Shown: positions 12,161 through 24,830, counted from the stretch's first letter. The stretch is DNA of 64,000 nucleotides from Uloborus plumipes (GCA_038373865.1 JAXGGA010002303.1:1-64000); one strand, 5' to 3'. A program made the numbers and translations. Notes: generated by a model not told the origin, from the sequence alone.

Positions 12161-12289
12161 CTCAACTAGATGCAGCTGTTCTTCAAGGCGACAAGCAGCT
12201 TCAAGCCGGCCACATGACCTGTAACGTTCTACATCTTCTTCGAGTTCTCTAATGTTAGACTCTTTCTCAGAAAATTCTGCGTCTAATTG
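12161..12289 (-). CDS. Dys: Dystrophin exon 30 (spectrin-like repeat)
   Basis: Forty-three codons, phase 0-0. It encodes QLDAEFSEKESNIRELEEDV and LEAACRLEEQLHLVE, helix B region. It is separated from exon 31 by an intron of only 101 bp. The donor is GTAATA. Confidence 0.95.
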
Positions 12290-13521
12290 CTAGGTATTGA
12301 AACAAAAGGCTTAAAAGAGTTTTGCAACTATTTCCTCGAAAAAATTACTCTATCTACAGCATAATTTCCATTTTATAGAAAGACGAAAAATTAGCAATAT
12401 AGTATTTGTATTATAATTCAAAAAAGGAAAATCGACAGAATATTATCGATAAAAATCTTACAGGCTGATAGTAGAAAGCTATTAAAAGTTATAACAGAAC
12501 CTTTCAACAGTTAAAATAGTTAAAAGGCAGAAAGTAATGAAACACTGAGGGAAAATTAAAGGATAGAAAAAAACTATCTATTCTAAAGCTCGGTTTTTTG
12601 GAATTGCAGAAAGTTTTCCCTAGAATCCAAAACGCAATTAAAGTTAAAACAACAAGTGCAGCTTGAAGGTTATGCATTGCAGGTAATGTTAGTTACTTAT
12701 TTCAATAGAAGCACCATTAATACTTTCTCCCACATGATTGCCGAGTTCTTATTTATCTCTCTCTCTCTCTCTGTAGATAACTGATTACTGTCTAAAGAGC
12801 CCTCCCCCCCCCCTTGAAAATAGTATGGGAGGAAGACCTGCCTACCCTCAGAAGATTTGAAAAAAAAATTAGACAAGAAAACACGGATTTTTTTTTTTTA
12901 TTTATTTATTTTTTGACATATTAGTAAGTTACTGTCCACCCTCCCTCCCCCTTCTTTCTTTCTTCCCCCTTCTTTCAACTGGATGAGAGGTAATATTAGA
13001 AATTACCACCAATAATTGATAATATGTATTACAAAAAAGATTTTTCCCCTTTTACTCCTTTCTAATTTTGTTTATGGCATCTACAAAGTGAAATATGTGT
13101 TCTTTGCATTAATAACAGGAATTAGAATTTTTCTATAGAAAGCAATTAATCTCTAAAAGTGAGGATGAACATTTTTTGATGTTATCTTAGTTTTTTCAGT
13201 ATTTTGTTCGGTGCACAGAACAGAATCGTCCAAAAGTAGTAAATATAAATAGTCTCCCTTTATACCATCCTATTAAAAATAGTTTACAAGTTATTAGTAG
13301 ATATGGAACAAAGATTTGGCATGGCCAAAGCATGAGGTGTGGTATATAAGGATTTTTTCTACCTCCCTAAAATTTTAATAATTTGCACGCAGTAAGATTG
13401 AACAGCAGTCTCTTTTCTGCTTAAAGTCATAATCATAAATTCAATTAAAACAATCAATAAGGTATTGTATTTCGCAATAGCTAACAAAAATGAAAGCACT
13501 GATCTAAAGGAACCAACTTAC
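12290..13521. other. Intron 29: simple repeats and a hAT relic
   Basis: It contains a (TC)n run near 12758-12772, a poly-C tract near 12804 and pyrimidine-rich CCCTCC/CTTTCTTTC near 12940-12975. At about 13297-13345, TAGATATGGAACAAAGATTT...GGCCAAAGCATGAGGTGTGG looks like a decayed copy of the left end of the hAT element at 1953. Confidence 0.5.
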
Positions 13522-13683
13522 CACAAGTTCTTCAGGAACATCTTGAGAAGATATATCATTGTCCAACCTGTTTTGCAAAACTGTGTCAATATGCGATATC
13601 CATGCTTGAACAGTTAAAATGTTCCTCTCACACTGTTGTGCTTCTGCTATGCTGTTTTCCAAAATCTGCTGTCTCTCTCGGCC
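13522..13683 (-). CDS. Dys: Dystrophin exon 29 (spectrin-like repeat)
   Basis: Fifty-four codons, phase 0-0. It encodes RERQQILENSIAEAQQCERN and ILTVQAWISHIDTVLQ, helix A with core Trp, matching the vertebrate arrangement R-R-Q-x-L-L-E-x-S-I-x-x-A-Q. The donor is GTAAGT. Confidence 0.96.
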
Positions 13684-13996
13684 CTACAAAGAGTTTGCAA
13701 GAAATTCACAAAATATCCAAAAAATAGGTTCATTAAACTCAAGTATTTTTTTTTTTTTAATTTTCAGCTACCTTTCAGAAATAAATTTACAAAATTGAAA
13801 TTTTTGTTTTTGGCTTATTTCATTCATATATTATACATGCAACATATGTATGTAATGTTATACAATGTGTAGTCAAGCTTTGTATAATATTTATACTTTG
13901 TATAAATGTAACACAAAGCACAAAGGCAAAGAAAAAAAATTGAAAAGTATGTTTTTCACAATAGAAAAGTTTGAATAAAGCATAATACTTGCATAC

Positions 13997-14149
13997 CTTA
14001 ATACTGAGATCCTCCCATCGTTTTGTAACTAACTCTACATCTCTTTGCACAGGAGTCACCAACACATCATTTTCTATTAAAAATTGACCAATATTTTGAA
14101 TCTTAGGAACACGGTCAGTAGGGTGATTCCTTAAATAATTTTCAAGATC
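13997..14149 (-). CDS. Dys: Dystrophin exon 28 (spectrin-like repeat)
   Basis: Fifty-one codons, phase 0-0. It encodes NHPTDRVPKIQNIGQFLIEN and VELVTKRWEDLSIK (helix C with core Trp). The donor is GTATGC. Confidence 0.95.
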
Positions 14150-15168
14150 CTAAAAAAAATAATATAATTAAATTGGAAAATATTACCAATACACTGACAT
14201 CAGATTGAAGTCAAAATAATATTTTCAAAAGGCAACATTTAAAATAGAAATTTCCTGGCCATATTTCAGGAACACAAAAAATATCTTAAGTCTGAAAAAA
14301 TATAACAAAACAAGCAAAACTAAACAATAGAAAACGGAAATAATTGAGAAGTAAAACGGAGCATCATGACTTTTCTTTTGCTTCAAATTTGTGAATAGCC
14401 TTTCACAATGCATGTCTGCATGATAACACATGACCAAAACTGCAGAATGATAAGAGAGTGTCCTAACCTTAGATTTTTTTTACACAATTTCATTTTTCTT
14501 TCAACTGAAATTTAACTTCAACCTTAATTTAGCCAATACGGAATGAACAAGAAATTCATGTCAGAAAGGATGCCAAAAAATTTTGTGAGGGAATAGTCCT
14601 TTCCTGATGACTGCAAAAGATTTGCGAAACACAGTTGCAACAGTGTTATTTTTACGAGTTACAGAAAGCCGAAGGGCGATTACAAGATAGCATTTAAAAA
14701 ATAAATTGAATATGGAACACATAGAATGATTAAAACTAATGGGGTAATTTAGTTACAGGAAGTAGTGGTAGAATAAAAACTTACTATGGAAATTCAAAAG
14801 AAATGTATGCATATTGACACATTTAAGTCTAGGAACATTTTAGTTTTCTCATATGGTTTTATACATTTTGATTGACCTTTGATTAAATTTAAATAAATAG
14901 GATATTTCACGAATTCATATTAATTTACTACTATTTTGAACCAGTTTCATCTCCCTAGATTAAAAAAGGATTTTCTTAAACTTCTTAAAAGAGTAACTTT
15001 CACTTTGCAAGTTTGTTCAATAATATTTTGTTAACCCACTTAATATAATTAGTTTAGAAAGTACTATACATTATTTCTCAATTCTAACTAAAAACAAAAA
15101 GAGGGAGGGGGCTCAATCAAACCAAGCACTGAAATATTGTACTAAAATTAATTACAAACACCACTCAC
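14150..15168. other. Intron 27, nothing recognised
   Basis: AT-rich intron; no exon-like or repeat structure seen. Confidence 0.5.
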
Positions 15169-15272
15169 GTCTAAATTTTCAGATATTTCCTCTGCATCAG
15201 CAGCAGATTCGGGCGAACGTTTCAACTTTTTCTCTAATCTGTCCATCCAATCATTTTCCATCATGACTAAAC
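15169..15272 (-). CDS. Dys: Dystrophin exon 27 (spectrin-like repeat)
   Basis: One hundred and four nt, phase 1 in and phase 0 out: LVMMENDWMDRLEKKLKRSP and ESAADAEEISENLD. Two acceptor AGs lie 6 nt apart in frame (AAG|GTTTAG|TC), so the exon may start at 15272 or at 15266, changing only two residues. The longer form is annotated because its AG is first after the pyrimidine tract. The donor is GTGAGT. Confidence 0.88.
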
Positions 15273-16311
15273 CTTTAGGAGAAAAATTGATATCAACAAG
15301 TACCACTACATGCTACTAATGACAAGACAGAAATATTAAAAGAGAACATTAAATAGGCAACTTTTGTTTTGAATAACAAAAACAAAGAATGTTAGTAAAA
15401 TTTAAAAATTAGAATGATTTTTGTACTTTAATTTTGTAATTATGTAACTACTAATTCACATTGACATTTATAGGTATCAAAATTTCTATGAAAATAAATA
15501 CATTTCATTCAAAGGTTTGAAACAGGGCTTAAATGACAGTTGCATTTTTTACAAAATGCGAAAATACTATCTAAATTATGAAAAGCGAAGCAAGGTGTTT
15601 CTGCTTTTTTTCTCAAAAAATAATAATAATAAATAAAAAACAATGCACAATCTGAGAGAGGAAGCAAGCATGGCAACTTCAACGCAATCTTAAAAATCTT
15701 ACCTAAGCTGATTGAATCACTATTAAGTTCAACAATTCTTAGTCTTAAATGGTGGTATTATGTTCTCCAATAAAGACATTATTAAGAAGAGGAGATTTGT
15801 AATGTTTGAAAAATTGAGCTTATGGTCTCTCAATGATCAGTACAATTTTTAAAAAATTATGCCACATTGAAAAAGAAAAAATAGCTTAACTATTTCTATA
15901 CAGATGTCATGGTTGAATTTTGAATTTAGTTTTCAACTGGAGAGGAAACATTGATGCATTTAGAAAAATATGTAGAAGTACTTATTGACTTTCAACATTT
16001 TAGCATTTTGCTTAAGTTTTTTTCTTTTCTTTTTCCCCAATTTTACCTTCTTTCCCAAAGAACTTTGGAACATAGCTTAAACTGTGGACAAAAATATGCT
16101 GTGTATTCTTTCAAATTTTAAAATGAGTTTTCAAGTGAATAAAAAGGACAAATTAATTGGAGTTTGGAGCTTCAAGAGTAATAGTTTGATCCCTTTTCTT
16201 AAGTTCTGTAAAAAAAAGGGATTTATTTGAAGAAGAGTTATTAGGTGAGATTGCAATTCTGTCTTTTATTTTCTTAAGGTATACTAGCAAATAGTAATGG
16301 TAAAAACTTAC
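15273..16311. other. Intron 26, nothing recognised
   Basis: AT-rich intron; no exon-like or repeat structure seen. Confidence 0.5.
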
Positions 16312-16525
16312 TACAAAATTCATTGTATTTAGCCACAATTTGCTTGTACTTTTGAGCGGATTCCTTGACATGTACTCCCATCTCATCCCACTTTGTCTTA
16401 AACCGATTAAACTCTTCAGCTAACTCAACAAAACGAGGATCTTTTACCAAAGGTGATATATTTTCCATGGTTCTGGAAAGCTTGTCAAACGCCGGTTGCT
16501 TGCTTTCCAATTTATTTAGCAGGAA
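16312..16525 (-). CDS. Dys: Dystrophin exon 26 (spectrin-like repeat)
   Basis: Two hundred and fourteen nt, phase 0 in and phase 1 out. It encodes FNRFKTKWDEMGVHVKESAQ (helix C core Trp) and KYKQIVAKYNEFC, the start of the next helix A. The donor is GTAAGT. Confidence 0.95.
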
Positions 16526-17691
16526 CTGAAAATAGAAAATTTGGCTTGAGTGCAACAACTCAATAAACAGAAATAAAAATTAAGAGATGCAATTGCACAT
16601 ATTTCTTTTCCTTTCAAATGACTAGCCCGTCTTAACACAACAGGAAAACAATAAAAGAATCATCGTTTAGAAGGATGAAATTTTGAATTGGTTTATGCTT
16701 ATAGAAGATTTATTAAGGATTATTAAGTATACAATAATATTTGATCTCAGTGGAAATTTAATCATCTTACTTATGTAGTATATTTTTACTGAGTGGTTTA
16801 GGCGAAGTTGAACAGACAGAATAATAAACAATGACAGGAATTATTTTGACTTTATCAAGCAGTCTCACGCTTAAAGCTTCTAACATAAGCAAATCAGTGT
16901 TAAAGCAGCTAGTTAGTAATGTTGACAGATAGTTGCATCTTTTAAATCAGCCATTCTATTAAAAAATGTGTGAAAAAGCTTAAATAGAGCAAATCAAAGT
17001 GACTTAAAGCAGAACATGATTTTAAAAAAGGAAGGCATTTGCGATATCTTTGAGCCAAATTAATTGATAAGATAATTCAATACCTTGAATTGAATAAGAA
17101 CAATAAGGGAAAGCAAATTAAATTGCAGAAAAGAAAAACACCAAAATCAGTGTTACAATAATTTAGATAAACAGTCCCAAAATCAATTCTTCAAATGCAG
17201 ACAGTCATAGAATAATTTTAACTATAAATCAAAAATCACAAGTAATTAAAAAAATAATTTAAAGCTAAACTGTCATTATATGAGTAAAAAATAAAGCACC
17301 ATCAGAAGACAATGACCATAGTCGCTTTATAATACTTCTCCAAAGAAATAACTTCATTACTACAGATGAAGCTTGGATGCATCCTTTCAAATATAAGTGT
17401 CCAAAGTTCAATGTATAAGTGCTCATGCATTTATAAGTATCAACTTCAGTTTCACATCTTCAAAGTAATATGATTTGGAGAGATATATATTTTCCTTAAT
17501 TTTTTATTTCAAATTGTGGACTCTGACTCATTTTAACGCAGTCAGATGCCAAAACTAATAATGCTCAATACATTAAGCTTCAGCTTTTTTTTTTTTTTTT
17601 TTTTGTTTTTTTTGAAGGGTAAGATAAAAAATAATAAATGTTCAGAATCCAAACATAAGCAAGAACATACAAATACATTTTTCTTCAATAC
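16526..17691. other. Intron 25, nothing recognised except a poly-T tract
   Basis: AT-rich intron with a long T-run at about 17586-17612. Nothing else supported. Confidence 0.5.
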
Positions 17692-17871
17692 CTGAAACTT
17701 TTTATTCTTGGAATGTAAATCAGAAGAATTTGTAATAGAGCCATCTTCAGGAACTTCAGATTCTATTTTATGCAAAAATGCACTCAATTCTGCAATATTT
17801 TCACTAATTTCTTGACTTCCATTAAAGGCATCCTTCAGTCGAAAGTTTTTGATATTTGCTTGATTCACAAC
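17692..17871 (-). CDS. Dys: Dystrophin exon 25 (spectrin-like repeat)
   Basis: Sixty codons, phase 0-0. It encodes QANIKNFRLKDAFNGSQEIS and ENIAELSAFLHKIESEVPED. Here helix A lacks the usual core Trp (AFLHKIE), so this repeat is atypical. The donor is GTATTG. Confidence 0.93.
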
Positions 17872-18431
17872 CTAAAATTAGTTCATGAAATCAGTGACTC
17901 AGTTATTAAATAACACTTGCATAAATAAAATCCTCAGGTAGTGTTATAAATAATACACAGGTAAATTTTAATAGCATATAGCATCAAATAAAAACAGTAT
18001 GACACTATGATCATGAAAAACACAACTATTTAGAGTGTTAACAATAGCACAGTAATTAGCATTTTTACAATCAAAAGATTCTACTATTACTTAAAGGACA
18101 CTGTAACATTTTCTCATGACACGAAAGTATAATCCTGCCCAAAAAATGCTTTTAAAAAAGTTACAAATTTCTCAAAACAAAAAAAAATAATTTTAGGGAT
18201 TTGTGTAATATGTGCAACATGTATTGCATAGATTAATAAATACTTGGAATATCTATTTCTTTAAACGAAAGTCTTAAAAAGCAGTTTTCTCTAATTTAAT
18301 TAAATAATCTGTTGATCTAGACGAGTTATTTTTATAAGATGAACAGAAAACCATAAATTTAATTACTTCAAACTAAATAAGGCATAACGTACAAAAACTA
18401 TTGACTTTATTTGAAGTTTGGAGGCCTTAAC

Positions 18432-19001
18432 CAGGGACGCCCAAGCTTTCATTTTTAGGAGGGGGAAATTTCTGAATTTGCCGAATGAAATTCTGAAATG
18501 TGCCGAATCATAAAATACAAGCATTCACACACACCTCATACCATTACTTTATGAGAAAAGACAATAAGTATCACTAAAAAAATTGAGCATTCAGAAATTT
18601 TTCTTCAGAAGGTAGACAAATATTTGAACTTTGATGAATAACAACAAGAATGTATTTTCAACAGTCAAGATGATTGATTGAATAATTTATAAATTATTAT
18701 TATATAAATACATACAGATTAAAACGTATTCTGCATGATGTATCATAAAATGTTGCATTTCAAATTAAACCATCTCGCCCATTTGACAAGTTTTTGCAAC
18801 AACCGAGTTAAGTTTTATTAATCGGGTCTTCTTATTTTAAAAGGTAACAAATGTACATAAAAAGGAAGATTGCAGTTACACACACACAATATACAAAAAA
18901 AAAGCAAAAAATATTGCAATACTATTCCTGAATTTGCCGAATGAGAAAAACTTTTGGGAGGTCCCAGTAATCTCCCGTGAGCTCCCTTCGGGGTGCTCCT
19001 G
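18432..19001. mobile_element. hAT-type MITE with 8-bp target duplication
   Basis: A 570-bp insertion in intron 24. Its ends are CAGGGACGCCC and inverted CAGGAGCACCCC, flanked by a perfect GCCTTAAC duplication (18424-18431 and 19002-19009). It has a repeated internal motif, GAATTTGCCGAATGA, near both ends. No transposase. Confidence 0.85.
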
Positions 19002-19016
19002 GCCTTAACATCGAAG

Positions 19017-19576
19017 TTAAAGTCGGATCTTGCTTTAAAAGGCCTAAAGAACAAATTTTGGGGGGATTTTTTTCAGGATTAAAGAAAAGCAAGTCTAGCG
19101 AACTTCTTAGATTGATTTATTAAATGTCTGAGCATTAGGCAAAAAAATTTTTTTGAGAAAAACATTCACAAGTGACCGATTTTTGTGCACACTTGTGCAA
19201 CTGTTGTTTTCAAACCACGGGACAGATGGAGCTCGTAATTTTCATTTGAAACAAAAAAACCAAATGCTATTTTAATTTTGGTATATTTTTCTTTTGTATG
19301 AATTGAAAAAAACTTCAAAAACTATAAAACTTGGATGTTTCCTTAGGTTTGAAAAAAAATAATAATAACTTTTCAACTGCCCAAGCACCTGTATATCTGC
19401 TTGATACCACACTGTGTTTAGTGCTGTATCTCTGGGAATATTTTGAATTGGCCTGTATAACTTAGTCCTTCAGTATATTCTTTATTTAATACATTCTTAG
19501 ATATAAAAGGAATACATTTAGGCAATTTAAAAAAAAATTATTTTTTTGAGCTTCCTAAAGCAGGATCCCGCCTTAA
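19017..19576. mobile_element. TTAA-flanked MITE (piggyBac/Kolobok-like)
   Basis: TTAA at both edges with inverted termini TTAAAGTCGGATCTTGCTTT and TTAAGGCGGGATCCTGCTTT (16 of 20 matching). It is 560 bp long and non-coding. It stands only 8 bp from the hAT duplication at 19002-19009. Confidence 0.7.
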
Positions 19577-19809
19577 TCAAGTTTACAAAGAGCCTTATGG
19601 TAAATATTTACTATTTAATTAACTATACCATAGTCACATTTGAAAATCTGTAATTCGTACTCCTCTGTTCGCAAAATATCACAAAACTTTGTTTCAAAGT
19701 GAAAATGGGTCCAATTTTACAAGTGAGAATAAGGATGAATTTAAATAGCAAATGAGAACAATGCTTTAATCACTTATATAAATTTCATAATGAATAACAA
19801 GAATTTTAC

Positions 19810-19956
19810 CTTCTCCCAATTAGCCTTAACTTCATCAACTTGTTTTCTCAACTTAGCTGCAAATTGAGAATCTTGTATGACACCAGCCAAATCATGTGCT
19901 GTGCTGTCAATTTGCTGCACATTAGGACCAAGAGTCTTAATATCATCTTGAAGTGC
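19810..19956 (-). CDS. Dys: Dystrophin exon 24 (spectrin-like repeat)
   Basis: Forty-nine codons, phase 0-0. It encodes ALQDDIKTLGPNVQQIDSTA and KLRKQVDEVKANWEK, helix B to helix C. The donor is GTAAAA. Confidence 0.95.
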
Positions 19957-20468
19957 CTGAAAAAGAATAAAATAAATGAGAGCAAATTGCTGCAATCCAT
20001 CATGTTAAAAAAATTAGTAGTTAAATTAATGAAACCATTAAGGAATCAGCAGTCTAATTTTTAACCATAGTAATTGTACATTAAAATGGGAAAATTTCAT
20101 TCAACTAACAAAATTGCATTATACTCTTTTACGTCATATCCCGTCGCAGGCATCTGCAATCAAATAAACACATGATTTACAATTGGAACTTAACGGCGGC
20201 AAATTTGCACTCTTGGTTAATAAAAATGACACAATACAGGAAAGCTTTACTCAAAGTTTGAAACACTAAAGTAACTTTAAATATTTCGAAACGTTCTAGC
20301 TTGTTAGCAATTGCTCCAAGAACAAAATAGAGGCCTATTTTAAAACAGATACTTTGCATAACATTATCTTACATATAACAAATATCATGACTAGACAACT
20401 CCAGTTTCATTTAGGTTGCAATTTATTTTATAATGATTAATCTAAAATTCCAAGTGGGTATTACTTAC

Positions 20469-20582
20469 ATTGCTTTGCTCCAGCTGAGCTTCCAAAGAAC
20501 CAACATCATTGACAGCAGCCTCTTCAGATGTAAGAAAAGTATCTACATCTTGCATCCAGTTTGTGAGACCAGAAATTTCATT
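20469..20582 (-). CDS. Dys: Dystrophin exon 23 (spectrin-like repeat)
   Basis: Thirty-eight codons, phase 0-0: NEISGLTNWMQDVDTFLTSE and then SLEAQLEQSN. It is the helix A to early helix B segment of one repeat (L-x-x-W-M-x-x-V-D-x-F-L). The donor is GTAAGT. Confidence 0.95.
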
Positions 20583-21018
20583 CTAAAAGAAGTATAATTC
20601 AACTATAATCTCATTGGCAAAAAGTGATTACAAGTCAAGAAAAAAACATCAATGGTCTTATACTTTCAAGCAAATTTAACAACATTCAACTGCATGTAAT
20701 TTCATGTTTCAGACTCATGGAATTTAAAAAATAGTAATTTTATTCTAATTTTAATCACGCTTCTGAATTAAAAAGTAATAGCCTTTTCTTTAAAATAAAA
20801 AAATATATAATTAAATCGAATTAAACAGCTATTACATGTAAACTTTCCTAGTTAAAACTGTTTTGTGAAATATTTTTTGTTTATTTATTTTATTTTATTA
20901 GTATTTATTTATTTTGAATGTTCCAATTAAACTACATATGAATATTACATAATACTTTTAACTTATTTTTACAGGCTGTTGATGCTAGATCTTATTCTCT
21001 AAGCATAGTTGTACTTAC

Positions 21019-21234
21019 TTGGAACTGCTCAAGTTGCAAAATAAACTTTTCCAACTTATCTCTCTTCAGATTCATAAGAGAACAAACTTCAGACCATGTA
21101 AAGTCTAAATGCTGAAGTTGATGACTTAAATCATTTGCCCAAGGTGCATCCAAATCTGATTGAAGGAGTTGATTACCAGTAGTACTAACATACTGCAAAT
21201 TAGGCTCTTCTTCCACAATTGTGGAATGCAATTC
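21019..21234 (-). CDS. Dys: Dystrophin exon 22 (spectrin-like repeat)
   Basis: Seventy-two codons, phase 0-0. LQHLDFTWSEVCSLMNLKRD is a typical helix C (vertebrate parallel: L-S-Q-L-D-F-Q-W-E-x-V), and KLEKFILQLEQFQ starts the next helix A. The donor is GTAAGT. Confidence 0.95.
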
Positions 21235-22043
21235 CTAGAAAACAAAAAGAAAAAATATTTTAACAAGTTCAGCCAGAAAAAAAAGATTTTAGTTATAATT
21301 CAAACAGTCGTCTTGAACATTTAATGCATCCTTAATTAAAATTCAAATGTTTTATTGTAATTTTATTTAATTTTCCTTTATTTTTATTTATTTATTTATT
21401 TCTACTAATTTTTTATTCATGATACAAATAATGTGAATCAACAAGTATTGGGGGGTTTTGCCTGCAATTATACAAAAGGATTTTGTTCAATAATGCTCAA
21501 TTTCAGACTTTGTTAAATAAAGATTCTATAAATGGGCATCTGACTGCCTTCATGTATTATTTTATCAAACAAAAAAAAATAAAAATAACTACTTAAATAT
21601 TAAACTTTTCCCATAAAACTTACAATGAAAAAATTTACCAATTGAATTTTTCACCTTCCAATCTATATATATTTCATCAATCTTGGAAATAATTCAAAGT
21701 CTTTTCAGGTTCAAATGAGTGTTCTTTTCCCTTCTTTTTAAATCTTGGTTACTGTCAGGCACAAAAATAATAACTAAATAAATAATCTGCTCCACCCTGA
21801 AAGCGCCCTAATTAATAGGGCAGAAAACACAAGAGCAAACAAAGTTCCTACAGCATAATTTGTTAATTAACAAACAAGTTTATTCGGAATAATATCGAAT
21901 GCTGAATTCCAGTGAAATTTTAAACGTAACAAAGAAAAAAGTTTTAACACTCTGAAAAGTTTCATTACTATTAGTATTCTAATCATATCCTTTCAGTAAA
22001 ATCGACCTTTGATCTAGTTTGGTTGACAGAAAAAGAAACATAC
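21235..22043. other. Intron 21, nothing recognised
   Basis: AT-rich intron with a TTTATTTATTTATTT run near 21378-21402. No exon or element supported. Confidence 0.5.
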
Positions 22044-22216
22044 TTTTAATTTATCTAATTGTTCTTTCATCTGAGGCAATTCTGTCATAGATATTTGTTC
22101 TGAAATCAACGCTTCATGGACGCTTCCAAGCCATGTGTCAAGAGCTTTAGCAGCTTCTAGAAATTTGACAGGAGGACTTTGTAACATGGCATGGTTCAAA
22201 CTTCGCTCCATTTCAG
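22044..22216 (-). CDS. Dys: Dystrophin exon 21 (spectrin-like repeat)
   Basis: One hundred and seventy-three nt, phase 1 in and phase 0 out. It encodes AEMERSLNHAMLQSPPVKFL and AAKALDTWLGSVHEALISEQ (helix A with core Trp), ending MKEQLDKLK. The donor is GTATGT. Confidence 0.94.
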
Positions 22217-22923
22217 CTGGAAAAAGAGAACATCATCAATAAAAAGTGAGAAAATTTTTACAGCACAAAAGCTTTACACATTTTAATTAAAGTTGAATGA
22301 ACTTTCACAAAATTACCAATCAGAAAGTTCAATGCAATCAGATTAATTCCTTTTCCTCTGAAAAATCAGTCACATCCATTCATCGGTGTACCTAGTAACT
22401 ATTTAGTATATGTCCCATCAGTTTGATTTTTGAATATCCCAAATCTGGTCTACACATACCATTAAAAATCTGAATTTCCAAGGAAGAAACACAGACTTGA
22501 AGTTCTCAAGTGGACCTCGCAGAAGCTTTGCGGTGCATTAAATTCATAACATTTAAATGGGTTCAAAAGCCATTGGGACATTTGAAAGATATGTCATCAA
22601 CCATAAGCAAAACTTATGCTTAGTTTAAAGCTTCAAGATGCAGAACTACTCAAAAAGTAATTTTGTGTTTCAGAGACCATTTACGCATGTCAAAATCCTT
22701 AATTCAAGAGCTAGTGAAAGTTAATAAAGATTACAGCAGTTACAAGAGAGCACTTCAGAACAGGCATCTCTGACTTTTTTATCGTGCACAACTTAACTTT
22801 TAATATATTTAAGATCTTATTATGCTAATTAGACATATGATTTCCACATTTGCTATGAGTAATCAAAATAGGCAATATAATCTTTAAGTAAACTGCACTT
22901 TTTCTAAGTTAAAAAATATTTAC
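22217..22923. other. Intron 20, nothing recognised
   Basis: AT-rich intron without supported features. Confidence 0.5.
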
Positions 22924-23077
22924 CAAGTCTTCTGGACATAACATCCCATTCTTTAGAAAATTGATCAACTTCAACAGCAAAAGACATAAAAGTTGGAGAC
23001 TTCTTTTTAGCTTCATTTGTTTCTTTCTTTAACCTGTCAATTTTTTCTTCTTGAGCTTCTAAGGACTTTAAACGTAA
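22924..23077 (-). CDS. Dys: Dystrophin exon 20 (spectrin repeat 5)
   Basis: One hundred and fifty-four nt, phase 0 in and phase 1 out. It encodes LKSLEAQEEKIDRLKKETNE and VEVDQFSKEWDVMSRRL, with the helix C core Trp. The donor is GTAAAT. Confidence 0.94.
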
Positions 23078-23550
23078 CTGAAAATAAAATTAAAATATTA
23101 AAATCATTTTTAAAAATTCCATTTGAATAAAAATACCCATAAAAAAGTAATAATTCAACTTAATAATAGTAATTTTACAAAATAACTTTCAGATCATGTT
23201 ACTCAATGAAAATGGTTATTCATTTGAAATGTTATAAATACTAATAAATATGCACAGTAATGAAAGAAAATTTTACAGGTAAATACATTGGAAAATTGAA
23301 AAATTGATGAAAGAAACTGAAATGATCATTATTACCCAGTTACATAACTATTTTCTAGAAATAAATAATCTAAAATTTGATTTTTAACAAGATATCAATA
23401 AATTGATTCGTAAAATTAATTAGTAAATCTAATTTAAAATATCAACAAAATGAAGCTGAAATAGGAATAAAGTGCTTGTATAATTGTAAAACAATTGTAA
23501 AATATTTAAACAAAACTTAATACATTTATCTTGTTTTAAGGTGAACAAGA

Positions 23551-23772
23551 TTAACCCATTAATGCTGGACTTTTTTTTTAAAAGATATTTTGTACACTGG
23601 TTACACGGCTACAGAACGCACTCTGCAATGGTGCTGCAATCTGTTAATAATGAATTGAAGCAATACCAAAGTAATAATTGAACACTATTATTTGGTTGAA
23701 ATGTTCACTTTTCGTAAATTCAGACATATTTTGGATCTCCCTAAAAAGGGACGCTACGCATTAATGGGTTAA
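23551..23772. mobile_element. piggyBac-like MITE
   Basis: A 222-bp stretch in intron 19 with inverted ends TTAACCCATTAATGC and GCATTAATGGGTTAA and a TTAA at each edge, as for piggyBac-type insertion. Non-coding. Confidence 0.8.
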
Positions 23773-24041
23773 AGCAGAACATATTTTTGTACGTAAATAT
23801 TCAATGTAACTAACCCCTTGAGTTGTTTTGAGAAATAGTGTTGTAATGGTTATTATAATTAGTTAAAAAAATCAAGTCAGACACTGTATTTATATGAAGG
23901 TGTTAAAATTAGCATAACTTTTAGAACTCATCTATACATAGGGAAAAGGTTATGCTCCCATAAAAATACAGCAATTATAAAACACTTAAACATAATGAAA
24001 TGAACAGTTGGAGAAAACTCAACATCTCAGGCATTGCTTAC

Positions 24042-24289
24042 TTTACATTGTTCAGCCAATCTTCTACATTCATCTGATTTTGGGTCTAAAAGAGATCGCT
24101 GTGTGGTTTCCATCCAACGACAGTGTGAGTTGAGAATAAGCTCAAGAGCATCCTTCTCGCACCTCAAGCGATCAGCATCCACTTGCAACTGAACGTTACG
24201 TTTTTGATTTTCGACTGAGGTGACGAGATCTTTCCATCGACCCTCCACCTCTGTGAGAATTTTCTGAATTTGATTTGGATCTTCGCCAA
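24042..24289 (-). CDS. Dys: Dystrophin exon 19 (spectrin repeats 4-5)
   Basis: Two hundred and forty-eight nt, phase 1 in and phase 0 out. ILTEVEGRWKDLVTSVENQK closes one repeat; DALELILNSHCRWMETTQRS opens the next (aromatic core Trp in helix A). The donor is GTAAGC. Confidence 0.95.
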
Positions 24290-24689
24290 CTAAGAAAGAA
24301 CAAATAATTACTCATGTAATTTTACTGCCTATGTTTGACAGAAATATTCTTCAAATACCTTTATAAAAGGTGTTATTCACTGCTCATAAAACCAAAAATA
24401 ACAGAGAGTTAAGATTTTATTTTATAATAGAATCATGATTTGCAGCAATGTTTACTATGTACCAGAGACATATGATAAATAAACCCACCACAAAGTAAAC
24501 TTCAATTTTAAAGAATTTAACACCTTTTAGAAGAACAAATTCTCACTTAGTTTTGATCAGCGATACACCATGAAAATAATGGTAACTCTTATTCAATAAT
24601 ACAAAAGGTGGTGAACCTGAGGCTTCCACGAGTTTTCTGGATGGCTTCAGTAAAATCTGGCTCTAGTATTAATCTAATATCTTTAAACG

Positions 24690-24830
24690 AGCAATTCTTG
24701 TATATATATTTATTTATATATTTATTTATTTTTCGGATCTCGAAAACGGCTCTAACGATTTCGATAAAATTTTGTATTTAGATAGAGTTTTGGTTTCTGA
24801 GTTCATCTACGTCGGCGTTTTTTCTGTAAA
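24690..24830 (+). repeat. Interspersed repeat end (CGAGCAATTCTTGTATATAT), copy 1
   Basis: TATCTTTAAACGAGCAATTC, a TATATTTA run, then TTTCGGATCTCGAAAACGGC and AACGATTTCGATAAAATTTT. A second copy is at 25340-25440. The element class is not known to me. Confidence 0.6.
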
